The position numbers were made by a program, and so were the translations under genes. A stretch of 64,000 bases of DNA, taken from positions 124,001-188,000 of the forward strand of contig NZ_FNTG01000003.1 in the NCBI RefSeq assembly GCF_900104795.1. The letters run 5' to 3'. This document shows positions 29,698 to 38,389 of this stretch, piece after piece; the stretch's first letter is position 1, and every line of letters starts with the position of its first letter. The notes beneath the pieces are model-generated. The model had not been told where the DNA came from, ran no database searches, and saw nothing but the letters and a program-made list of their open reading frames with translations. This DNA comes from Burkholderia sp. WP9 (lineage in GTDB: Bacteria; Pseudomonadota; Gammaproteobacteria; Burkholderiales; Burkholderiaceae).

Positions 29698-30416
29698 GCA
29701 CTGTGCTGAATGCGGCGTACAAAGCCGTCGAGATCGTCGAGTCGTCAAAGCCGGCTTCCGGCATCAGCGGACTAAGGTGCCGTCGCGCTCGCATTGAGGA
29801 TGCCGTTCAATGCGCGCCGCTGATCTACGCATCGGGCGAGCACGAGTTCGATTACTTTCTCGGCGTGCCGCCCGGCGCGTGTATCGCGTTTCTGGAATCG
29901 GCGTTCCGGTCATCGGCGGGACGCTTCTCGTATCGACGGCATTACGTCGCCGCCGATTCGAGCGGCGCCGTTCTCGGGATACTGGCGGCGCATGACGGCT
30001 GCGCAATCCTCTGGGACGATCCGCACATTGTGTGGGCGCTTGTGCGCTTCTTCGGCGTGCGACGTGCCGTTGGCATGTTGCTGCGAGGCGTCGTCCTCGA
30101 AAGCGAGTTACCGAAGCCCCGGCGCAACCAGCTGCTGATGGCGCATTGCGCGACAGTGGCAAGGGCAAGGAGCAGAGGTGTGTTCAGCGCACTGTTTCAG
30201 CATGCCATCGAGACTGGCATGGTCAATCTCGACAACGGCAAGCAGCTCGTGCTCGATGTGCTCATCAGCAATCAGCCAGCCAGAGCGCTCTATGAACGCC
30301 TTGGCTTTGCCCCGGCGGCGGCCGGACGCATGCGATCCCGCCGGCTTCCAGCTGCGCTGCAGTCGACCCGCATGCAGCTCGATGCAACACCAGGCAACCG
30401 GGAAGGACAATCGTGA
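29694..30416 (+). CDS. GNAT-family N-acetyltransferase
   Basis: A 240-residue protein with an ATGA overlap upstream and a GTGA overlap downstream. The C-terminal half has the GNAT acetyl-CoA site region (HCATVARARSRGVFSALFQ) and the closing motif SNQPARALYERLGF. The N-terminal half (RRARIEDAVQCAPLIYASGE) fits the first helices of the fold. It may acylate an amino group produced by the AONS-like enzyme or the LpxC-like deacetylase, but this is inferred from position only. No membrane segment is seen apart from moderately hydrophobic stretches. Confidence 0.82.
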   Translation: MSTVLNAAYKAVEIVESSKPASGISGLRCRRARIEDAVQCAPLIYASGEHEFDYFLGVPPGACIAFLESAFRSSAGRFSYRRHYVAADSSGAVLGILAAHDGCAILWDDPHIVWALVRFFGVRRAVGMLLRGVVLESELPKPRRNQLLMAHCATVARARSRGVFSALFQHAIETGMVNLDNGKQLVLDVLISNQPARALYERLGFAPAAAGRMRSRRLPAALQSTRMQLDATPGNREGQS

Positions 30417-31558
30417 AGAAACAGGATGTCGCTGTCGTGTTCGGAACGCGGCCTGAAGCCGTGAAAATGGCCCCACTCGTCCATGCGCTCCGTGCATCGC
30501 GCCATCTGAACCCGGTGGTCATCGTGACTGCGCAGCATCGGGAGATGCTGGATCGGACGCTCGGGATTTTCAACATCGTTCCCGACTACGACCTGGATCT
30601 GATGCGTCCGAATCAAGGGCTCAGCGAACTGACTGCGCGGCTGACGCTTTCTCTCGACGACGTCCTGAAGGATGTGAAACCAGATGCGATGCTCGTGCAA
30701 GGCGATACAACAAGTGTCTTCGCAGCATCGTTGGTGGCGTTCTATCATCGTATTCCGGTGGGCCACGTAGAAGCCGGCTTGCGGACCCGCGACATGCGCA
30801 ATCCGTTTCCCGAAGAGATGAATCGCGTTTTGACGGGGCGTCTTGCGGACTGGCATTTTGCCCCTACGAGATCGGCTGTGGATAATCTGCTCGAGGAAGG
30901 TGTGAGGCCGGACTCCGTGTTCATGACGGGGAACACGGTTATCGATGCGCTGCTCGAAGCGCGTAAAAAGCCGGAGGCGGCGCCGCGCACGGTGGCGCAG
31001 GGCCGCAGAATGATTCTGGTAACGGCGCATCGCCGTGAAAATTTCGGGGAGCCGCTCGCGAATATCTGCCTTGCTGTTCTTCGACTTCTGGAAACCAATC
31101 CCGACCTGGATGTGCTGTTTCCTGTTCACCCGAATCCCAATGTCTCGGCGGTGGTGCGCGCCGTGCTCGCGGACCATCCTCGTGTCACCTTGTGTGAACC
31201 GCTTGACTACCTGTCATTCATTTCGGCCATGGACGCGGCTTACTTCGTGATGAGCGACTCCGGGGGCATTCAGGAGGAAGCGCCCGCGCTCGGAAAGCCA
31301 GTGCTGGTCTTGCGAGAAGAAACCGAGCGTGCTGAAGCTATTTCTTTTGGCGTCGCAGAGTTGGTTGGCACGGGTACGAACCGGATCTTCCAGCGAGCGC
31401 AGAACCTGCTTTCGAACAAGGATGCGTATCGTCGCATGGCGACTGGCGCGTCGCCCTATGGAGACGGTCACGCTTCGGCGCGCATCGTTTCGATATTGGA
31501 GAAGTCGCTTGCGGGCAACACGTCCTCTGAGCAGAGGTTGCTGCAGACGGAAGTGTAA
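30413..31558 (+). CDS. wecB: UDP-N-acetylglucosamine 2-epimerase (non-hydrolysing)
   Basis: A 381-residue protein starting at GTG, preceded by GGAAGGAC. It carries the family motifs VVFGTRPEAVKMAPLV, VQGDTTSVFAAS, GHVEAGLRTRDMRNPFPEE, VTAHRRENFGEP, HPNPNVSA and SDSGGIQEEAPALGKPVLVL, which include the catalytic acids and His. It interconverts UDP-GlcNAc and UDP-ManNAc, supplying ManNAc or ManNAcA for the surface glycan. It is the last gene of the capsule-lipid operon. About 790 bp without a supported gene follow the stop. Confidence 0.92.
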   Translation: MKKQDVAVVFGTRPEAVKMAPLVHALRASRHLNPVVIVTAQHREMLDRTLGIFNIVPDYDLDLMRPNQGLSELTARLTLSLDDVLKDVKPDAMLVQGDTTSVFAASLVAFYHRIPVGHVEAGLRTRDMRNPFPEEMNRVLTGRLADWHFAPTRSAVDNLLEEGVRPDSVFMTGNTVIDALLEARKKPEAAPRTVAQGRRMILVTAHRRENFGEPLANICLAVLRLLETNPDLDVLFPVHPNPNVSAVVRAVLADHPRVTLCEPLDYLSFISAMDAAYFVMSDSGGIQEEAPALGKPVLVLREETERAEAISFGVAELVGTGTNRIFQRAQNLLSNKDAYRRMATGASPYGDGHASARIVSILEKSLAGNTSSEQRLLQTEV

Positions 31559-32344
31559 GTTCGAAAACCAGGCATGCTGCGATAGCTGACGCGTACACCA
31601 TCGCCTCAACTTGCTCCACGACCTTCAGAAGAACCGACAAAGAATGGCGTTTGTGGTTCGCATTGTTCGACGGCTTAGCTAACGTCCCGCACTATCCCAA
31701 TCGCCGAAAGTTGCCGCACACATTGGTGCCTGTACGTAGCGCCCGAGAGACGACGTCGTTGTATTTACGTCAACGCCTCGAGTGCGATCGGTGAGAATCT
31801 CCGACAACAACAATTATCGAACAATGGCAGATTCCAAAATCGAAAAACCACGAGAGAGCGACCCACTACGAGTTCGAGGACGCAGGCCAGGAGAACCTCT
31901 CATCGGTCTTCCACGACGGCTTGCCGAGTGGGGCGACTGCTTACATGGGAAGGACAACTGACCCGGACATGCCTGGTTAATCTAGTTTCACTCGGCCCTG
32001 TCCGCGCCAGCGAATGGGCAGCCGATTTGCGTGAGCACCGCCCGGACTGGACTTACGGGTGCCAGCGATATAGAACTTCCCTTGACTCGGTAATATGGGC
32101 GTTGTGTTGACCGGTTTGTACAATGCTATCGACTTCATTCGACGCTCGACTACGTCAGCCCCACGACTTTCGAGAAGGCCTGGTTCACAGCACAGCAAGG
32201 CGACGCTGCATAACATCCTCGGTTACGAAATTCGCCAGACGGGGGCAAGGTCAGATAAACCGCCGTTCACCTGCCGTGCCGCCCCGTTTTGAGAGTTGCA
32301 AATATGCTGCGCCTAAAGAACCATTTACGCCAAACGAAGCAAAC
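31559..32344 (+). other. Gene-poor spacer after the polysaccharide region
   Basis: These 786 bp hold no reading frame with convincing codon use, and short open frames on both strands look random. No rho-independent terminator with a T-run was found after wecB. The stretch may be decayed DNA marking the edge of the accessory region. Confidence 0.4.
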
Positions 32345-32575
32345 ATGAACACTCCTTCGCTATTACCGGTACACGACTGGCACATTGACACGACAGATCT
32401 GCGCGTCGCGTTGCGTTTCTGTGCAGAAGGGTCCCCGGACGGTTCGGTCACGGCAGGCGAACACGGCTTTGTTTTGACAGCGGAGCACGCGCGCCAGGTA
32501 ATCCGTGACCTGAGCGCAGCGGTGCTCGCAAGCGACCTCGAAAAACTCCTTGAAGGGCCAGCCGGTGCAAGCTGA
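32345..32575 (+). CDS. Small hypothetical protein
   Basis: A 76-residue protein; the ATG at 32345 is preferred to the longer open frame because the upstream part lacks coding character. The sequence has VHDWHIDTTDLRVALRFC and ends with an amphipathic helix (AEHARQVIRDLSAAVLASDL). It is acidic with no membrane segment. The family was not recognised. A gene for a winged-helix protein lies 90 bp downstream on the same strand. Confidence 0.55.
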   Translation: MNTPSLLPVHDWHIDTTDLRVALRFCAEGSPDGSVTAGEHGFVLTAEHARQVIRDLSAAVLASDLEKLLEGPAGAS

Positions 32576-32665
32576 TCACGCCGACATGGGCTCGCTCCGT
32601 CAGCGGCGTGTTCAACGGCTCTCCGGGCGCAGCGTCGAAGCGTACGCGCGCCGCGCTGGCCAGCA

Positions 32666-33016
32666 ATGACGCGTCCGGCCGACGTCTATATGCGCTTTCT
32701 GCAACTGGCGGCAGAGCCATTGCGCGCGTCGCCGGGCTTATCGGCGCTTGATCCGCTGGAGGCACGCATCCTGCAAGCGGTTGCCCTCTCCCGACAGACT
32801 GGGGAACGTCTGTCGGTCAGGGACATGATGGCGAAAAGCGAACTCGGCTCGCCGGCCACGCTGCATGCACGTCTGAAATCGATGCGCGAAAAGGGCTGGA
32901 TTCGGCTGGGCGACACCGAGGACAGCAGGCGCAAGCAGCTCAAACTCACGCCCGCTGCGCTTCTGCATCTGGACTGGCTGGCACAGTGCATCGTGACGGC
33001 GATGAAGAAAACCTGA
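32666..33016 (+). CDS. Winged-helix (MarR-like) DNA-binding protein
   Basis: A 116-residue protein. Residues about 30-110 form a winged helix: LDPLEARILQAVALS, RLSVRDMMAKSELGSPATL as the helix-turn-helix, HARLKSMREKGWIRLGDT leading into the wing, and EDSRRKQLKLTPAA as the wing itself, a pattern typical of MarR-family regulators. It lacks the long dimerisation helices of full-length MarR. Its target is unknown. It may regulate nearby accessory genes together with the small upstream protein. Confidence 0.65.
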   Translation: MTRPADVYMRFLQLAAEPLRASPGLSALDPLEARILQAVALSRQTGERLSVRDMMAKSELGSPATLHARLKSMREKGWIRLGDTEDSRRKQLKLTPAALLHLDWLAQCIVTAMKKT

Positions 33017-33880
33017 CGACGGCTGCGCCGAAACGGATAGCGGTCAATCCAGCGACGACATGGACTACGTGGTGGATTCGGTGCGCATCATCTCGGCAGC
33101 GTGCTTTGGCCAGCGCGAGTGCGAACAGCAGCGTGCGCTTCGGCGCAAGTATCCATTCCGTCAGGCGCGTGCGCACCTGCGCGATGACCGTTTTTACCGA
33201 ACGCCACGCACATTTAACCCTGATTTCCGCGGTCCGCTTGCGTACCCGCGAGCCAACCGTGACCTGCTTTCGCACGCGCTCAACCAAAGTTACACCCTGG
33301 TCCGTTCGATAGCTTCGCCATAACCATTCACAGCAGCGTCGGTCAGCCGTCCCACGCTACGGCGTACCGCGTCTCTGGGCGGCTTGCCACACGCGGCCTA
33401 GTCCGCCGAGTGCCCCCACCAGCGCAAAGTCACGAATAGGGGCCATATTTGGATCCTGTTTTTCCAATCATGTCTTCGTGCCACGATGCAACATCGGTAA
33501 AGTGACTGGCTGGTGCGTCGGGTTGCGAAAGCGCAGTAATTCTGACGCAAGACCGCACCGCACGCACACTTTTCAAGCGATCAGGTGTCACGCTGGCACA
33601 GAAACAACTGGTGCCTACGACCTGCCCATGTCAACGAGAATCCAGGTGGCATTTCAGGTGGTTTGAGGTCTTGGTGAATTACTGGGAGTGCCTGTGGGAT
33701 TCTGTGGCGGAGATAACGTATTGATTGGTGATATTAACCATTAACTCCCAGTTCGCGACGGTGCTGGATGTTGCTCCGGACAGAAAGTACTGTTCACGCC
33801 TTCATTGCGCACATTTTCAACCGGTTTTTTCAAAGCGCGATTTTGCTAAAGTCCGCGCGCGTTTTGCCGAAAACGTCATC
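33017..33880 (+). other. Gene-poor spacer
   Basis: No supported gene was found in these 864 bp. An 87-codon frame at 33060-33323 has an arginine-rich, low-complexity product and no ribosome-binding site, and I do not accept it. The last 160 bp are AT-rich and may hold the promoter of the small gene at 33881. Confidence 0.35.
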
Positions 33881-34078
33881 ATGAACACGCCGAAACCATC
33901 CGAAGCCGCGATCATCGATGCTGCGGTACAAACCCTGAAACTCCTCTGCAGGATTCGAGGGGTAGAGCCAGAAGATCTCGACGACACGGAGGTCGATAAG
34001 CTTCTCTGGAGTTCGTTCGAAGAGTATCTCGGCAGCGGCTCGATCATCGCCGATACGGCTTTTGCCAGGCGGCCTTAG
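33881..34078 (+). CDS. Small acidic hypothetical protein
   Basis: A 65-residue protein starting at ATG 33881; the open frame upstream lacks coding character. The product is acidic and helical (AAIIDAAVQTLKLLCRIRG, then EDLDDTEVDKLLWSSFEEYL). The family was not recognised. It has no signal peptide or membrane segment. Confidence 0.45.
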   Translation: MNTPKPSEAAIIDAAVQTLKLLCRIRGVEPEDLDDTEVDKLLWSSFEEYLGSGSIIADTAFARRP

Positions 34079-34132
34079 GGGATACCTGCCGCGCGGCGGT
34101 TAGTCTGGGTGCCGTTCTGCGATTGTGGTTGT

Positions 34133-34354
34133 TCAATCTGTGACCATTACTTCAATTGCCTCGGGCTTGTCCAGCCGGAATTCGCGAATCCGGCCCGCGC
34201 GGACATCGAGCAGCAAGCGGTTTAGCGTATCCACTTCCTGTAGCCTTACGTCAGCCTCGCCAACCCGCAGATGGTCAATCCCCTCTGGCATCGCGCGCCG
34301 CACCCCAAGCAGATACGCTACGGCGCTCGCTCGTGTCATGAAAAAATGTTGCAT
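34133..34354 (-). CDS. Small hypothetical protein
   Basis: A 73-residue protein; a second ATG six codons in could be the true start. It has regular alternation of charged and hydrophobic residues (RVGEADVRLQEVDTLNRLLL, then IREFRLDKPEAIEVMV), which suggests a small alpha/beta fold. No family was recognised. It is convergent with the gene at 33881. Confidence 0.45.
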   Translation of the reverse strand: MQHFFMTRASAVAYLLGVRRAMPEGIDHLRVGEADVRLQEVDTLNRLLLDVRAGRIREFRLDKPEAIEVMVTD

Positions 34355-34679
34355 CCTGCCCGAACCCTTACCTCTGTATCAAACACCCAGTTGACTGGCG
34401 AATGCCCTGACGCGCGTCGCGCTGTAACAAGCGTATAAAGCTATTAGCGTGTGACTGATTCCGGCCCCAGTGCGGCGAGGATAGCATTGGGTGAGTTCAA
34501 GCAGTGCCGAGTGATATACGGCGGGCAACGCCACATCGTCCATGCACGCCAGGGTAACGCCAATACCGTGTCGAAATGACCGGTGACCTGGTGACCTTCG
34601 CGTGCTGTAACGTCTTGAGGTACTGCAGGACTGCATCAACCTATCCGTTAGCGGCACCCGTGTTGACAGTGTCGCGCGG

Positions 34680-35171
34680 TTAGATGTCAACAATCTTTCG
34701 CAGCAAAGCGTAAGAGACCCGCCAATGGCCTTCCGAATCATTAACGGCGATAGACGCAGTTTTCGCGTTGAGCCGGACGATGATGCCGACCCGCTCGCTC
34801 AGATGTTTGTCGGTGAAGCCGACGGTGTCGCCGATGAAAAATTCCTCCCGTCGTGCTCGCGGTGGCGGCGACGCAGGAGCGGGAGTTGGGCCGCGCGCAG
34901 TGTCGGGGATAACCGCTGCGTATAGCACCGACCAACGCTGACGGCTCTGGTTGTCCTGGATCACCGCCTGGGTTTGCCTCAGCTCCACCACCGTGCCGTG
35001 CGAAGGTGGTGCGAGCGGATCGCCCCCGATATAACTGACCTCCGTTCCCAGGTGCAAGTGTTGACGTACTTCGAGAATGCGTCGCGGGTCGTCCAGCATT
35101 TTGCCGATGGTGAGATAGAGGCGATACAACTCGGCGCTGGGCGCCTGCCGAAGCGAGTCGAGAATGTCCAT
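34680..35171 (-). CDS. Conserved hypothetical protein with two SH3-like segments
   Basis: About 163 residues from the ATG at 35171; the frame is open up to 35330, but MDILDSLRQAPSAEL is the natural-looking start. A helical N-terminus (LYRLYLTIGKMLDDPRRILE) is followed by two short beta-rich units, GTEVSYIGGDPL..HGTVVELRQTQAVIQ and GDTVGFTDKHL..VGIIVRLNAKTASIA, separated by a Pro/Ala linker (residues about 105-120). The paired beta units look like tandem SH3 or KOW-type folds and may bind nucleic acid. I recall similar proteins in Burkholderia accessory DNA. The function is unknown. Confidence 0.65.
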   Translation of the reverse strand: MDILDSLRQAPSAELYRLYLTIGKMLDDPRRILEVRQHLHLGTEVSYIGGDPLAPPSHGTVVELRQTQAVIQDNQSRQRWSVLYAAVIPDTARGPTPAPASPPPRARREEFFIGDTVGFTDKHLSERVGIIVRLNAKTASIAVNDSEGHWRVSYALLRKIVDI

Positions 35172-35398
35172 GAATGGGTAGGCGTTTAACGGGCGGGCGG
35201 CAACAGTTCCTGCACGTGATCGACACGACGGCAACTTCTCAAGTGTGTCCTTGAGCCGTGCATCGGCTCGAAGTCGTTCAGCCGAGCCGTGCCGAGCAGC
35301 GAATACATCGTAGCGGCGGCAGGGCGCCACGCGGCGAGCCCGCGAATGTCCAATTGGCTCTCCCTAGGGCGATAGGGCGAATCTGACGCTCGAGGGCG

Positions 35399-35481
35399 TT
35401 ATGCCGACTCCGGCATTATGCCGCGTCGTGAACCCGGACGGCCGTCTGCCCTGACTCTCATGAGTGGCGAAGCGGCATAAT
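35399..35481. repeat. Clustered TTATGCCG / CGGCATAA motifs
   Basis: Three copies of the motif lie in 83 bp: TTATGCCG at 35399-35406, the palindrome CGGCATTATGCCG at 35411-35423, and GCGGCATAAT at 35472-35481. They sit upstream of the minus-strand gene ending at 34680, inside a 380-bp stretch (35172-35552) with no other gene. The same motif recurs three times near 54244-54314. They look like regulatory or recombination sites, which is inference. Confidence 0.5.
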
Positions 35482-35552
35482 TCCTATCATTTCTAGACTG
35501 GCAATCACGCTGGCCGGCGATGAGACACACAGTTCACATGTCGTCTCCGGTT

Positions 35553-35586
35553 AAAAAAACCAACGCCCCACAAGGCTGGGCGTTGG
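35553..35586 (-). terminator. Rho-independent terminator downstream of integrase gene
   Basis: CCAACGCCC (35560-35568) and GGGCGTTGG (35578-35586) form a perfect 9-bp stem with a 9-base loop. Seven A residues at 35553-35559 give a T-run on the minus strand directly after the stem. It lies about 250 bp beyond the integrase stop and would end that transcript. Confidence 0.85.
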
Positions 35587-35837
35587 CGCAACTTACTACG
35601 GCGTCAAACATACGAGGTAGGACCAGCTACCTCGTAGTAGCAATTACGGCATAGCATGCTGCGACTTTATGCTTCCGGTTGAAATATATCGAGGTTGATG
35701 ATCCCGACCGACCAGCTGCCAGCTGGCAATTTGATACGGGCGCGAAATTAGTCTGGCAGGCTCGCACACGAAACGAAGTTTGGCATCGTTCTGTATGGAA
35801 TAATTTCGGCCGTGGATGCAGAGAGCTGCAGTGCGTT

Positions 35838-36800
35838 TCAGACGAGAATGCGCTCGATTTCATCGAGACTGACGTCGTCCCGACGGCGATCGTACAGCTG
35901 CGTGGTGCGCGTCGACGCGTGGTTCGCCATCGCCGCAGCATTCTCAAGGGTCCCACCGTTTTTCAGATAGGCGGTGATGCCGGTGGCCCGGAACGTGTGG
36001 TTGCCGATCACCGTGCCGATGCCCGCGGCGAGCGCGCGGCGCCGCACCATCTCATACGCGTTTGCCTGCGGCAGCGGCCGCGTGCTCAGCCGCCCGGTAC
36101 CGCGTGCGATCGTGCGGAACAGTGGACTCTTCGGCTCATCGCGCAGGCCGGTCTGTTCCAGATACGCGTGCAGGTACGCCTCGAGCGTGTGATGACACGG
36201 CATCTCATGCCGCTTGCCGCCCTTTTCGCGCAGACGGACCCACAGCCGCCGCTGCTGCACATAGACGTCGTCGACGCGCATCGCGAGCGCCGCACCCACC
36301 CGTGCGAACGAAAACACCATCAGCGCGATCAGCGCGCGATCGCGCAGGCCGATCGGCGTCGTTACATCAATGCTGTCCAGCAGCTGCCGCGCCTCGGTCG
36401 CATCGAGCACGGGCGTTTTGCCCTTTTTCGTGGTGTGACTCGGACCGCGCACCGACGCGGCCGGGTTGTGCGGGACGATCTGGCCAGTGACGAGCCAGTC
36501 GAACAGGTGGCGGATCGCCGCGAGGCGCTGCTTGACGGTCGGCGCGGATAACGTCTGCGTCTGCCGCTCGATCCACGCGGCGACATGCAGCGGCTGCACG
36601 GCAGTAATCGACGGCACGCCGGCGCTGGCGCACCATGCGAGGAAGTCGGCGGCGGCCCGTCCATACGCGCGGCGCGTGTGCGGATTGCGGATCGCCGCCG
36701 CGAAGAACTCGACAAAGCGGACGCTGGCGCGCTCGCCGGCGCAGGTCACCAGTGCGGGCAACGGGTCCGGCGACCGGCGGGGCAGCAGGGTCTCAGTCAT
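35838..36800 (-). CDS. Tyrosine site-specific recombinase (integrase)
   Basis: A 320-residue tyrosine recombinase. The N-terminal SAM-like core-binding region (residues about 30-120) includes NPHTRRAYGRAAADFLAWCA. The catalytic part shows the first Arg in FARVGAALAMRVDDV, the HxxR motif in HTFRATGITAYLKNGG, and the nucleophile Tyr in TRTTQLYDRR. The length and layout are like XerC/D and island integrases. Its start overlaps the small gene upstream by 8 bp, so both are expressed together. No tRNA or clear attachment repeat was found beside it. Confidence 0.9.
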   Translation of the reverse strand: MTETLLPRRSPDPLPALVTCAGERASVRFVEFFAAAIRNPHTRRAYGRAAADFLAWCASAGVPSITAVQPLHVAAWIERQTQTLSAPTVKQRLAAIRHLFDWLVTGQIVPHNPAASVRGPSHTTKKGKTPVLDATEARQLLDSIDVTTPIGLRDRALIALMVFSFARVGAALAMRVDDVYVQQRRLWVRLREKGGKRHEMPCHHTLEAYLHAYLEQTGLRDEPKSPLFRTIARGTGRLSTRPLPQANAYEMVRRRALAAGIGTVIGNHTFRATGITAYLKNGGTLENAAAMANHASTRTTQLYDRRRDDVSLDEIERILV

Positions 36801-37182
36801 GCGCCGGCGCCGAACCCGTGGGCCGCGTCTGGATGGTCTGGAAGGTCCGGGTCTGCTGCAGGAGCTGCGTGACGGCCTCCGGCGTGCGGGCTGCGGCCTC
36901 GACGCCCCCGATCCTGATCCGCAGCGTGCGGCCGGCGCCCCCGTCTAGCCAGCTGATGGCGACCTCCGGTAGCGCGGGGCCTGGCGCCTGCGCGAGCGGG
37001 ATCACGAATTCGCCGGTCAGCCCGGTGCCGTCCGCCGTGCGGAACGTGACCGCCTCGACCACCGTACCGTCCACCCGCAGCCGGGCATGGAACCGGTGCA
37101 GTTCCGCCTGGCAGGGTGGGCTGAACACCGTCAGCTCGGGCGGGCCGGGCAACAGAGTGAGCGCGAGGGCATCGGCAAACAT
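36793..37182 (-). CDS. Small hypothetical protein co-transcribed with integrase
   Basis: A 129-residue protein from the ATG at 37182, preceded by AGGAG on the minus strand. It overlaps the integrase start by 8 bp. The composition is beta-rich and proline-containing (LTLLPGPPELTVFSPP, then PEVAISWLDGGAGRTLRIRI). No family was recognised. The overlap and its position first in the operon suggest a role in controlling or assisting the integrase. A near-perfect inverted repeat lies just upstream. Confidence 0.6.
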   Translation of the reverse strand: MFADALALTLLPGPPELTVFSPPCQAELHRFHARLRVDGTVVEAVTFRTADGTGLTGEFVIPLAQAPGPALPEVAISWLDGGAGRTLRIRIGGVEAAARTPEAVTQLLQQTRTFQTIQTRPTGSAPAHD

Positions 37183-37192
37183 GGTCTCTCCT

Positions 37193-37220
37193 ATATGTGA
37201 TAAAGGACATTATCATATAT
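37193..37220. promoter_or_regulatory. Inverted-repeat operator candidate between divergent genes
   Basis: ATATGTGATAA (37193-37203) and TTATCATATAT (37210-37220) form an inverted repeat with 10 of 11 matching positions and a 6-bp spacer. It is AT-rich in GC-rich surroundings. It sits between the minus-strand start at 37182 and the plus-strand gene at 37344, where a divergent operator is expected. Confidence 0.55.
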
Positions 37221-37343
37221 AAGACTATTTCTTGCAGTTAGGACTCTTACCGCCCAGGATTGTCTTACAGCGTAGACAGCCTACAAATCCCGCAGCCTGA
37301 TTCGTATACAGATGCAACCTTGGGCAATCCCAACGGCGGTGAC

Positions 37344-38147
37344 ATGAACGCGATAGAAACCAAGCAAGAAAAGGCCATTGCTGCAGCGGCACTCGCCATC
37401 ACAACCCAGCGAGACAAGGCAACGACAGCGATGGACCGCGCCATTAAACAGCTGGATAAGCTGCCGACCACGTTGCACCGTCGTGACAGTGCGATCAATA
37501 AACTGCGGGAGACTCATATCGCCATATCGAAAATCGATGCCAAAGTTCATTTAGATTTGAAAGTGATCGGGGTAAATAATCCGGACGTCTTTGATCGGCC
37601 TGTCGGGAAAGCGATCCAAGCCCTTTCAGGGAACAACTATGCGGACGTACCGAATGACATCCAGCAGATGCGAGAAACCCTAAAAACCGGCGGTAGCAAT
37701 CCGGACATGGCGGTTGCCAAAGCGATCCCTGTAATAGAAGCTGACCTCCGAACTGCCGTTGAGGCCTTACGCCAGATGCAGAAAACAGAAGCGGGTCTGA
37801 AGGCGCCTGCATCCGTTATACCGCCACCTCCACCACGGAGACCGTGGCTCCTGAGCGCATGGCCAGTCGTTATCATTTTCGCGATTGCCCTGCTCTACGC
37901 AGCCGCATATTTTGTATTCAAGGGTTCAGACGTTCCCGATCCATTGAGTGCACACGGCGCCAACAAGGTGCTGGACGCCGGAAAATCGAATCTGGTCATC
38001 ATGAAGACAATGGTCACGCAAGGTGACAATCTGCTCGAGGCTCTCCGCAAGCTGATCGAGCATCTCATCAAGCTGATTTCAAAAGTCCCGGCACTCATCG
38101 CCGCGTTCGGCATTGCGTATGCCGCTGTTCTAAAACGCTTCAGATAG
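37344..38147 (+). CDS. Membrane protein with helical soluble domain, unknown function
   Basis: About 267 residues from ATG 37344; an in-frame TTG at 37260 would add 28 residues. Residues 1-170 are strongly helical and charged (KATTAMDRAIKQLDKLPTTL, ETKQEKAIAAAALA), then a PPPPPRRPW hinge. A first membrane segment follows (WPVVIIFAIALLYAAAYFVF), then about 50 residues, and a second hydrophobic segment near the C-terminus (VPALIAAFGIAYAAVL). No family was recognised. It belongs to a cluster of small membrane proteins beside the integrase. Confidence 0.6.
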   Translation: MNAIETKQEKAIAAAALAITTQRDKATTAMDRAIKQLDKLPTTLHRRDSAINKLRETHIAISKIDAKVHLDLKVIGVNNPDVFDRPVGKAIQALSGNNYADVPNDIQQMRETLKTGGSNPDMAVAKAIPVIEADLRTAVEALRQMQKTEAGLKAPASVIPPPPPRRPWLLSAWPVVIIFAIALLYAAAYFVFKGSDVPDPLSAHGANKVLDAGKSNLVIMKTMVTQGDNLLEALRKLIEHLIKLISKVPALIAAFGIAYAAVLKRFR

Positions 38148-38389
38148 TCGCTCGCTTTTGCCGGCGCTTTCCCCTAGCTGCGCTGAATGATCTCCATGAG
38201 GAGAGGTAATCGTGAACGCTCATATTAAAGTACGCGCGTGGGCGCCAACATTTTTACACTTTTATTTCTTGTCTCTTTCGCTTCGATTGCCGCGGACGTT
38301 GCGTCGGCACCTGCGACAACGACAATTAGGGTCGTTCGGCTGCTAAACAGTAGGACCTGAAACCCCCGGCGTCCATAAGTTTTCGACGC

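Noticed and set aside
32107..32124. TTGACC plus TACAAT as a promoter
   Set aside because: The two hexamers are only 6 bp apart.
33060..33323. 87-codon open frame
   Set aside because: No ribosome-binding site, Arg-rich composition and no recognisable fold.
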